Below are positions 14,443-19,973 of a stretch of 19,973 nt of DNA, in pieces (the first letter of the stretch is position 1; the number at the start of each line of letters is the position of its first letter). Made by a program: the position numbers and the translations under genes. The stretch is from an uncultured Lachnospiraceae bacterium (GTDB lineage Bacteria; Bacillota; Clostridia; Lachnospirales; Lachnospiraceae), in the NCBI GenBank assembly GCA_910585895.1, contig CAJUHY010000048.1:424-20396 (forward strand), written 5' to 3'. The notes beneath the pieces are model-generated. The model made no database searches. It saw only the letters and a list, made by a program, of their open reading frames with translations, and was not told the DNA's origin.

Positions 14443-15282
14443 ATGAGATATAAGATTGTGGTGGATAGCTGTGGAGAATTGCCAGAGGAACTCAAAGCAA
14501 GCGGGCATTTTGAGACGGTATCGCTGGAACTTTTTGTAGATGATTACCGGATTGTGGACGATGAGAGTTTTGACCAGGAGGACTTTTTAAGGCGCATGAA
14601 AGAAAGTCCCAATTGCCCGCGGTCTACCTGTCCATCTCCGGAGCAATATGTAAAAGCGTATGAATGTGAGGCAGAGCATATCTATGCGGTAACTCTCTCC
14701 GCGCAGTTAAGCGGTTCCTGTAACAGCGCACAGCTTGGAAGGAAGCTGTACCTAGAGGAGCATGGGACAAAGAAGATTCATGTGTTTGATTCCAAATCAG
14801 CATCAGTGGGACAGACGGTGATTGCCATGAAGATACAGGAGTATGAGGAGGCAGGTCTTGCGTTTGAGGAGATTGTTGCCAAGGTAGATAAGTTTATCGA
14901 AAATTTAAATACTTCTTTTGTGCTGGAGTCCTTAGAGGCGCTGAGGAAGAACGGAAGGCTCAGCAATATCAAGGCATTTGTAGCCAGCGCTCTGAACATC
15001 AAACCAGTGATGGGGGCAACGCCGGAAGGGACTATTTGCCAGCTTGGGCAGGCGCGGGGCATGATTCATGCTGTTGATAAGATGATAAAAGATTTGGTGG
15101 AGAAAACGAAGAATCCTCAGGAGAAAATTTTTGCCATATCTCACTGCAATGCTGCCAAGCGCGCACAAGCTGCAGCTGAGAAAATCAGGGAAATCGGAAT
15201 TTTTAAAGATGTATTTGTGATTGATACGGCAGGAATCAGCAGCCTGTATGCCAGTGATGGCGGAATTATCATGTGTGTTTAA
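14443..15282 (+). CDS. DegV family fatty-acid-binding protein
   Basis: A 279-residue protein of the usual DegV/FakB length and fold. These proteins hold a fatty acid and, as FakB, present it to the kinase FakA for phosphorylation; many family members have no proven partner. Family motifs are seen in order: VVDSCGELP, RSTCPSPEQY with its lipid-binding Ser/Thr region, TLSAQLSGSCNSA, FDSKSASVGQ, LEALRKNGRLS and ALNIKPVM. ATG 14443 has AGGAGG (14431-14436) upstream. No fakA is adjacent. Repeated half-sites in the upstream region hint at specific regulation. Confidence 0.93.
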   Translation: MRYKIVVDSCGELPEELKASGHFETVSLELFVDDYRIVDDESFDQEDFLRRMKESPNCPRSTCPSPEQYVKAYECEAEHIYAVTLSAQLSGSCNSAQLGRKLYLEEHGTKKIHVFDSKSASVGQTVIAMKIQEYEEAGLAFEEIVAKVDKFIENLNTSFVLESLEALRKNGRLSNIKAFVASALNIKPVMGATPEGTICQLGQARGMIHAVDKMIKDLVEKTKNPQEKIFAISHCNAAKRAQAAAEKIREIGIFKDVFVIDTAGISSLYASDGGIIMCV

Positions 15283-15306
15283 TGACCTAAGGAGGACCAA
15301 AATGAC

Positions 15307-15423
15307 ATGAGGAAGGACCCACGAAGAAAAACGAAGGCAGCGCCAAAACTGTCAAGCGCAAAATGGCTGCTTGCAGCTGAGATTGGGCTTGACAGTTCTG
15401 ATGGGGCGAATGCCCGTCAATGA
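15307..15423 (+). CDS. Possible 38-residue small protein, uncertain
   Basis: AAGGAGG (15289-15295), only 6 bases after the degV stop, precedes two ATGs. The first (15302) stops after two codons. The second (15307) opens a 38-codon frame that is very basic at its N-terminus (KDPRRKTK) and has a central KWLLAAEIGL. That stretch faintly recalls the K-x-x-x-A-x-E-L-G-L of alpha/beta spore proteins, whose second half is missing here, so a decayed SASP gene is one idea. The 3' half runs through strong hairpins, which argues that the region may be RNA rather than coding. Low confidence. Confidence 0.3.
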   Translation: MRKDPRRKTKAAPKLSSAKWLLAAEIGLDSSDGANARQ

Positions 15424-15479
15424 GAAAGCCGGGGCTTTCAGGCGGCACTGCGGAACACACAGAAGTATACAGTATGCCG
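15347..15479. other. Run of four stem-loops, possible structured RNA
   Basis: AACTGTCAAGC (15347-15357) and GCTTGACAGTT (15387-15397) are a perfect 11-bp inverted repeat enclosing GCTGC/GCAGC (15366-15377). Next come GGGC/GCCC (15404-15415) and GAAAGC/GCTTTC (15424-15439). Finally CGGCACTG (15443-15450) pairs with CAGTATGCCG (15470-15479) with a 2-base bulge. The stretch is richer in G+C than neighbouring spacers. There is no clear T-run, so strand and termination are unclear. It could be the 3' UTR of degV, a small RNA, or a decayed gene. Confidence 0.45.
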
Positions 15480-15525
15480 TGGGAGGGAAAGCAGTCAGTA
15501 AGTAGCTGTGCATTTCGTTTATGTA

Positions 15526-15966
15526 TCAGTCTTCTTTAACGGCTGCTTTTTCCAGTGCAGAGTTGATGGCATTTAAAAGAACCATCGAGGTGTACTGGTT
15601 GTCGTCTCCATAGGAGATATTTTCCAGTGACTGCTTTTCGTATATCTGCTGGGTCAGATTATCCAATGCCGGCTGCATGAGCGGGTACATGGCTGCTGTA
15701 GTCTCATCTAGATTTACCAGGCTGATAGAGTTGATATGGTGTTCATCAACCACTACTTCCACGTCTATGGCATTGTCATTGAGCTGAATGGAAGAAGTAT
15801 AGACCCCTGCCGTATATGTCATTGTCTCTTTGGTATCTTTGTCTTTGTTATCCGGCAGGAACATAAAGATCAGCAGTATAATCAGAAGAATTCCCAGTGT
15901 GGCGAAAATAGCTGTATACACCAGTTCTTTTAAATGAAGAACAACGATTTTTGTTTTAGAACTCAC
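15526..15966 (-). CDS. Membrane-anchored protein with FMN_bind-like domain lacking the flavin site
   Basis: A 146-residue protein. The start is a GTG at 15966, supported by AAGGAGG (15979-15973 read on the minus strand) 6 bases away. One membrane segment (about residues 16-37) is followed by an external domain: YTAGVYTSS, IDVEVVVDEHHINSISL, an acidic patch, IYEKQSLENI, then YTSMVLLNAINSALEKA. That order resembles the FMN_bind domain of RnfG/NqrC, whose SGATYTS motif carries covalent FMN on Thr. Here the position reads GDDNQYTS, so the canonical site appears lost. It may be a structural relative without flavin. The family call is by pattern and tentative. It converges on the hairpin-rich region. 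Confidence 0.65.
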   Translation of the reverse strand: MSSKTKIVVLHLKELVYTAIFATLGILLIILLIFMFLPDNKDKDTKETMTYTAGVYTSSIQLNDNAIDVEVVVDEHHINSISLVNLDETTAAMYPLMQPALDNLTQQIYEKQSLENISYGDDNQYTSMVLLNAINSALEKAAVKED

Positions 15967-16059
15967 AGGACTCCTCCTTAATTTCTCTTTAATTTACTAT
16001 ATGAGACGGGTGAGGAGAATATGAGAGAAGATTTTTTTGAGAAAATTGTAATTTTTTCC

Positions 16060-16088
16060 TTGACACAGGAATCATACTATAGTATAAT
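16060..16088 (+). promoter_or_regulatory. Consensus sigma-A promoter of tRNA-Gly
   Basis: TTGACA (16060-16065), a 17-base spacer and TATAAT (16083-16088) match the consensus at all 12 positions. The tRNA starts 29 bases later, as expected for a highly expressed stable RNA. Confidence 0.92.
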
Positions 16089-16117
16089 TCTACTTGTGTT
16101 TGACAGATATATCTTAT

Positions 16118-16190
16118 GCGATAGTGGCGTAGTTGGTAACGCGCGACCTTGCCAAGGTCGAGACCGCGGGTTCGAGCCCCGTCTATCGCT
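16118..16190 (+). tRNA. tRNA-Gly (anticodon GCC)
   Basis: A 73-base cloverleaf. The acceptor stem is GCGATAG/CTATCGC; the D arm is GCGT/ACGC; the anticodon arm is CGACC-TTGCCAA-GGTCG with GCC as anticodon; the T arm is GCGGG-TTCGAGC-CCCGT with one G-U pair. The discriminator base is T (16190). CCA is not encoded and must be added after transcription. It is a single tRNA with its own promoter and terminator. Confidence 0.96.
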
Positions 16191-16197
16191 TTTTCTT

Positions 16198-16245
16198 TGC
16201 CCGGAAGGCCGGGCACTCGGAATCTCGCAGACGAGATTCTTTTTT
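16198..16245 (+). terminator. Terminator of tRNA-Gly, preceded by a second hairpin
   Basis: GAATCTCG (16220-16227), loop CAGA and CGAGATTC (16232-16239) form a perfect 8-bp stem followed by six T's (16240-16245). A separate stem, TGCCCGG/CCGGGCA (16198-16215), lies between it and the tRNA and may help processing. Confidence 0.9.
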
Positions 16246-16310
16246 CAGGCAAAATGACACTACCGCTTTAAAGTGATAAAGCGATTTAGCATTTAAATGA
16301 GGTGTGCAGG

Positions 16311-17156
16311 ATGGTGGTAGATTTTCATACGCATATTTTCCCGGAGAAAATAGCGGGCAAGACAATTGCATATTTAGAGGAAAAGGCACATATCCAGGCG
16401 TTTTGTGATGGAACGGAAGAAGGGCTGGTAAAGTCTATGGAGACGTCTGGCGTGGATGTGTCGGTAGTGTTGCCGGTAGTGACAAAACCGGAGCAGTTTC
16501 ATACTATTAACAAGTTTGCAGCGCAGTTAAATGAAAAGTATCGAAACAGGCGGACGCGCCTGTGGTCTTTTGGCGGAATCCACCCGGAATCCTCAGACTA
16601 CAAGGGAGAATTGCGCATGGTCAAAGAACTGGGACTTTTGGGGATTAAACTTCACCCTGATTACCAGGACACCTGTTTTGATGACATCAAATATATGAGG
16701 ATTCTCGATTATGCCTCTGAATTGGGGCTTGTGAGCGTTGTCCATGCTGGAGTGGATGTGGGTTTTCCAGACAATGTACGCTGCACACCGCATCAGATTT
16801 GCAGGGTTGTTGATGAAGTGGCTCCTAAGAATTTAGTGTTGGCGCATTATGGCGGGTTCGATATGTGGGAGGATGTGGAAGAATTGTTGGCAGGGAAGGA
16901 TGTCTATTTAGACACTTCGTTTACCGCTGGTTATATTAAGGATGAAGTTTTTCTTAATATATTGAAAAAACATGGCGCAGACAGAATTTTATTCGCTACG
17001 GACAGTCCCTGGAGTGGGCAGAAGGAATCCCTGGAACATATCAGGAGTCTCGTCGTTGATAATAAAGATTTATCTAAAATACTAGGGCAGAACGCTGGAA
17101 AGCTGTTAGGAACGGTTTTCGCAGCGCGACCGGACAAGGAGGAGAAAACGTGTTAG
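16311..17156 (+). CDS. Amidohydrolase-2 family metal-dependent hydrolase
   Basis: A 281-residue TIM-barrel hydrolase. ATG 16311 has GAGGTG (16299-16304) six bases upstream; the in-frame GTG at 16302 would overlap that SD. Metal and active-site residues fit the family: H6 and H8 in DFHTHIF, GIKLHPDYQ (H115), VVHAGVD (H145), LAHYGG (H179) and FATDSPW (D231). Members hydrolyse or decarboxylate small ring or amide compounds; the substrate cannot be read from sequence. The gene overlaps the symporter start by 7 bases, so transporter and enzyme are translationally coupled and likely handle one compound. A hairpin CGCTTTA/TAAAGCG (16264-16283) lies in its leader. Confidence 0.9.
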   Translation: MVVDFHTHIFPEKIAGKTIAYLEEKAHIQAFCDGTEEGLVKSMETSGVDVSVVLPVVTKPEQFHTINKFAAQLNEKYRNRRTRLWSFGGIHPESSDYKGELRMVKELGLLGIKLHPDYQDTCFDDIKYMRILDYASELGLVSVVHAGVDVGFPDNVRCTPHQICRVVDEVAPKNLVLAHYGGFDMWEDVEELLAGKDVYLDTSFTAGYIKDEVFLNILKKHGADRILFATDSPWSGQKESLEHIRSLVVDNKDLSKILGQNAGKLLGTVFAARPDKEEKTC

Positions 17157-18700
17157 TAAAAATTATTTTTTTAGTCTTGTTTTTTGCAGTGATGGTGGGT
17201 GTTGGGCTGTATTCCCGTAAACATGCCACCAATGTAGATGATTTTGTGTTAGGCGGCAGGAGCGTGGGGCCGTGGCTTACGGCATTTGCCTATGGAACAT
17301 CTTATTTTTCGGCTGTTGTGTTTGTCGGGTATGCTGGGCAGTTTGGCTACAAATATGGTCTTGCTTCTACCTGGATTGGCATTGGAAATGCGGTGATTGG
17401 TTCCCTTCTGGCGTGGGTTGTGCTGGGCAGGCGCACCAGGATAATGAGCAACCATCTGTCAGCAACAACTATGCCGGATTATTTTGGTAAGCGATACAAC
17501 AGCAAGGCGCTGAGGATTGCAGCGTCCGCCATCGCCTTTGTATTCCTGATTCCATATACGGCATCGGTGTACAATGGCTTATCCCGGCTGTTCGGCATGG
17601 CATTTGACATTCCTTATGAGGTTTGTGTAATCGTTATGGCAATTCTGACCTGCGCTTATGTGATTCTTGGCGGCTATATGGCGACAGCAATCAATGATTT
17701 TATTCAGGGTATTGTTATGCTGGGAGGAATTGTGGCTGTTATAGCGGCTGTTTTAAATGGTCAGGGCGGTTTTCTCAATGCTGTCAAATCCCTCGCAGAG
17801 ATGGAGAGCGATGTGGCGGTGACAATGGGGCAGAAAGGCGCATTTACTTCTTTCTTTGGACCCGACCCTTTAAATCTTTTGGGCGTTATCATCCTCACTT
17901 CCCTGGGAACCTGGGGATTGCCGCAGATGATACATAAATTTTATGCGATTAAGGATGAGAAGTCAGTGCAGTCAGGAACGATAATTTCCACAGTCTTTGC
18001 CATTGTTGTTTCCGGCGGCTGTTATTTCCTGGGCGGCTTTGGAAGGCTGTTTGATACGCCGGCAATCCGTAAGGAGGATGGAAGCGTTATTTTCGATGCG
18101 ATTATCCCCTCCATGTTGTCTACGCTGCCGGATATCCTTGTAGGAATTGTTATTGTGCTGGTATTGTCAGCTTCCATGTCGACCTTGTCTTCACTGGTGC
18201 TGACGTCAAGTTCAACATTGACGCTTGATTTTCTGAAAGACAATATTGTGAAAAATATGAGCGAGAAAAAGCAGATTTTATATATGAGAATCCTGTTGGT
18301 GTTCTTTATTGTATGTTCTGTAGTATTGGCGCTCTTCCCGCCGAAATCCATTGCACAGTTTATTGCGCAGCTGATGGGTATTTCCTGGGGTGCGCTGGCA
18401 GGTGCATTCCTGGCTCCGTTCCTGTATGGATTGTATTGGAAGGGCGTGACCAAAGCGGCAGTGTGGGCAAGCTTTGCCTGCGGAATCGGCATTACTGTAT
18501 CTAATATGTTCTTTTCTTATATAGCCTCTCCCATCAATGCAGGAGCAATCGCTATGATTGCCGGATTGATTGTCGTACCGGTTGTCAGCCTGCTGACGCC
18601 TAAGATGGAGAAGAAAGATGTGGATGAAATTTTCAGCTGCCTGGAGGAGCAGGTTACGGTGGACCAGAAAGTTGCATTGCCGAAGAGGAAACAGCAGTAG
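17150..18700 (+). CDS. Sodium:solute symporter (SSF family)
   Basis: A 516-residue transporter with about 13 membrane segments, the normal size for SSF proteins such as PutP and PanF. The GTG start at 17150 has AAGGAGG (17136-17142) seven bases before it and overlaps the amidohydrolase stop. Family marks are DDFVLGGRSVGPWLTAFAYG near the N-terminus, GGYMATAINDFIQG in the centre, and SASMSTLSSLVLTSSSTLT, the Na+-binding helix region. It should import a small solute with Na+; coupling to the hydrolase suggests the solute is that enzyme's substrate. The C-terminal tail is cytosolic and charged. The frame stays open for 43 codons beyond the TAG stop. Confidence 0.95.
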   Translation: MLVKIIFLVLFFAVMVGVGLYSRKHATNVDDFVLGGRSVGPWLTAFAYGTSYFSAVVFVGYAGQFGYKYGLASTWIGIGNAVIGSLLAWVVLGRRTRIMSNHLSATTMPDYFGKRYNSKALRIAASAIAFVFLIPYTASVYNGLSRLFGMAFDIPYEVCVIVMAILTCAYVILGGYMATAINDFIQGIVMLGGIVAVIAAVLNGQGGFLNAVKSLAEMESDVAVTMGQKGAFTSFFGPDPLNLLGVIILTSLGTWGLPQMIHKFYAIKDEKSVQSGTIISTVFAIVVSGGCYFLGGFGRLFDTPAIRKEDGSVIFDAIIPSMLSTLPDILVGIVIVLVLSASMSTLSSLVLTSSSTLTLDFLKDNIVKNMSEKKQILYMRILLVFFIVCSVVLALFPPKSIAQFIAQLMGISWGALAGAFLAPFLYGLYWKGVTKAAVWASFACGIGITVSNMFFSYIASPINAGAIAMIAGLIVVPVVSLLTPKMEKKDVDEIFSCLEEQVTVDQKVALPKRKQQ

Positions 18701-18858
18701 GGCATCAATGCTTCTTCTGGCAAATGTTCCAGTACCTGCAAATTTTTCAAAGAATTGTCCAATCAGCTTCGCAAGGTGAAAGCCAAACTGGAAGTTCTTG
18801 GAATTGTAACTGAGAATTTAATTATTGAGTAAGCAGGTTACGGTCTATATAAAAATAG

Positions 18859-18902
18859 AAATCCGCTGCCATTCAGATGATTTTGGATGGCAGCGGATTT
18901 TT
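18859..18902. terminator. Bidirectional rho-independent terminator
   Basis: AAATCCGCTGCCAT (18859-18872) and ATGGCAGCGGATTT (18887-18900) form a perfect 14-bp stem with a 14-base loop. T-runs follow on both strands (TTTTT at 18898-18902; CTATTTTTAT on minus). It separates the symporter from the converging XRE gene. Confidence 0.88.
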
Positions 18903-18905
18903 GTC

Positions 18906-19217
18906 TTAGTTATGTCTGTTTAATCTTTTGATGAAAGTGAGAATCATTAGTATGTCATCATCGTTAAGTTCCTTTAGCTCGTCCACGACTTTCGCTATCA
19001 GCGCCGGGTTGTTGTGCCCGGTATCGAAGAATTCGTGGGGGCTGATGCCGAAGTATTCACAGATAGAAAAAAATTCATTCATGGAGGGCAGGGATTTGCC
19101 GGAGGAAATGTTGTAGATGTATCCGCGGCTATGTCCCAAATCGTAGCTCATCTGGTATTCGGACACGCCTTTTGCCAGACGCAATTGTGTAATCCGGTCT
19201 CTTACAAACTGTTCCAT
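18906..19217 (-). CDS. XRE-family helix-turn-helix regulator
   Basis: A 103-residue DNA-binding protein. AAGGAG (19230-19225 on minus) precedes the ATG at 19217 by 7 bases. Residues about 5-60 form the HTH_3 fold: RDRITQLRLAKGVSEYQMSYD, then the turn and recognition helix GHSRGYIYNISSGKSLPS, then FFSICEYFGISPHEFFD. The C-terminal 40 residues are an acidic helix (ELKELNDDDILMILTFIKRL) that probably dimerises. It is divergent from the dynamin-like gene, so its operator could lie in the shared 145-base spacer. Confidence 0.92.
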   Translation of the reverse strand: MEQFVRDRITQLRLAKGVSEYQMSYDLGHSRGYIYNISSGKSLPSMNEFFSICEYFGISPHEFFDTGHNNPALIAKVVDELKELNDDDILMILTFIKRLNRHN

Positions 19218-19315
19218 AGTATCGCTCCTTTCCTCATGATTCGTATTGTAGATGTTATATTTTTGTTAATAGTATAATTAAAAATGATAAATTACTTAAA
19301 ACGACATTTTTAAGA

Positions 19316-19324
19316 TGTTATAAT
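19316..19324 (+). promoter_or_regulatory. Extended -10 promoter of the dynamin-like gene
   Basis: TGTTATAAT (19316-19324) is a perfect extended -10. The -35 position (TTAAAA, 19296-19301) is weak. Transcription would start near 19331, about 30 bases before the start codon. A minus-strand candidate for the XRE gene (TATACT-like, around 19270-19300) is too weak to list. Confidence 0.5.
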
Positions 19325-19362
19325 GGAACAAAATTACATAATTATGAGAAAGGGGAAGAGGT

Positions 19363-19973
19363 GTGGAAGCTGAGATGCAAAAGATGATGCTGGCAAATCA
19401 GGATAACCAAATTTTGTTGGGGCTGCTTGAGAATATCAATGAGGTTCTGAAAGATACAGATGCCATGGAAGAAAAGCAGTTTGTAAAAGATTTTCTGCAG
19501 AAATTGTCCCGGTTTCTCAGGATAGCCGTAATTGGAAGCAGCGGTGTGGGGAAATCCACGCTGTTAAACGATCTTTTCGGTGGAATTCTGTATGCGCAGG
19601 ATGAAATTTCGTCAACTGCGTGGATACAGGAATACCGTTATGGGGAGGAGGAGGCTGAGTTCCAGACAGACACATACAGCAGACGTTATTTTCGCCAGGC
19701 GGTTGGCTTGAGAGGAATGTCCGTCGTTGATACGCCGGGTCTTGACACAATCAATGAAGCTGCTTATGCGGATAAAATGAAGGAGGTCGTTCGGCAGAGC
19801 GACGTCCTGATTGCTGTATTCAGTGTACGAGATGTCAAGGATTTTGCTGTGTGGGATTTTCTTGAAGGCGCAGATTCCAAGAAGGCAGTGTTTGTCATTA
19901 CGAAATGTGATTTGGTTGATGAAAGAAAGCAGCGGGAGTGTGAAGAGAAAGTTAGGGAATATATGGCGGAAGC
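19363..19973 (+). CDS. Dynamin-family GTPase, 3' end outside window
   Basis: The first 203 codons of a larger gene running off the right edge. The start is most likely GTG 19363, with AGGGGA (19351-19356) six bases upstream; ATG 19375 in the same frame is an alternative. After a helical leader of about 50 residues comes a dynamin-type G domain: G1 IGSSGVGKST, the switch-I Thr in ISSTAW, G3 VVDTPGL and G4 ITKCD. Bacterial dynamin-like proteins bend or fuse membranes or protect them under stress, and some occur in phage-defence loci. The assembly domains are outside the window. A divergent XRE gene may regulate it. Confidence 0.85.
   Translation, partial: MEAEMQKMMLANQDNQILLGLLENINEVLKDTDAMEEKQFVKDFLQKLSRFLRIAVIGSSGVGKSTLLNDLFGGILYAQDEISSTAWIQEYRYGEEEAEFQTDTYSRRYFRQAVGLRGMSVVDTPGLDTINEAAYADKMKEVVRQSDVLIAVFSVRDVKDFAVWDFLEGADSKKAVFVITKCDLVDERKQRECEEKVREYMAE

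Noticed and set aside
16264..16283. Inverted repeat CGCTTTA/TAAAGCG before the amidohydrolase gene as an operator
   Set aside because: Only 7 bp, with no promoter clearly placed around it; noted in the gene entry but not claimed as a site.
16118..16310. tRNA-Gly as an integration site with a mobile island to its right
   Set aside because: No second copy of the tRNA 3' end, integrase or phage gene is seen in the window.
1..19973. CRISPR array, transposase or rRNA
   Set aside because: No regularly spaced repeats, no transposase motifs and no rRNA-like sequence were seen on either strand.

Overview
The window reads as a chromosomal segment of a low-to-middle G+C Firmicute, most likely a Lachnospiraceae-type Clostridium relative. 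The signs are strong AGGAGG ribosome binding sites before almost every gene, some GTG starts, Gram-positive promoter and terminator forms, a Csp-like subtilase typical of spore-forming clostridia, and small families I associate with Lachnospiraceae. This placement is inference from style and gene content; there is no marker gene.

Left part (1-3199): the end of a DUF1963/YwqG-like gene, a DUF4253-like gene and a membrane chemoreceptor, all on + and closely spaced. Next (3235-6542) is a three-gene signalling operon: an OmpR/PhoB-type response regulator, a membrane histidine kinase and an unrecognised anchored extracytoplasmic protein. It is preceded by hexamers repeated at an 11-bp phase that look like the regulator's own binding box.

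A 0.35-kb gap (6543-6888) holds a MITE-like element: imperfect terminal inverted repeats, three internal hairpins on a closing stem and a flanking 8-bp direct repeat. It is followed by a promoter and a second operon-like cluster: a divergent ClpX-type AAA+ unfoldase, a Csp-like S8 subtilisin protease whose start codon lies in a hairpin, and an LspA-like signal peptidase II. A bidirectional terminator separates these from a minus-strand cold-shock gene and a minus-strand DUF5721-like gene.

Middle to right: on + come an M18 aminopeptidase, a transglutaminase-fold lipoprotein and a DegV fatty-acid-binding protein, then a hairpin-rich stretch with a possible 38-codon ORF. A minus-strand anchored protein with a degenerate FMN_bind-like domain follows. 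After it come tRNA-Gly(GCC) with a consensus promoter and terminator, a translationally coupled amidohydrolase plus sodium:solute symporter pair, a bidirectional terminator, a minus-strand XRE regulator, and a divergently transcribed dynamin-like GTPase cut by the right edge.

No CRISPR array, transposase, phage gene or rRNA was seen. The best candidates for something undescribed are the MITE-like element, the ClpX-like/S8 protease/LspA-like cluster with its start-codon hairpin, and the hairpin-rich stretch after degV. None is proven by sequence alone.
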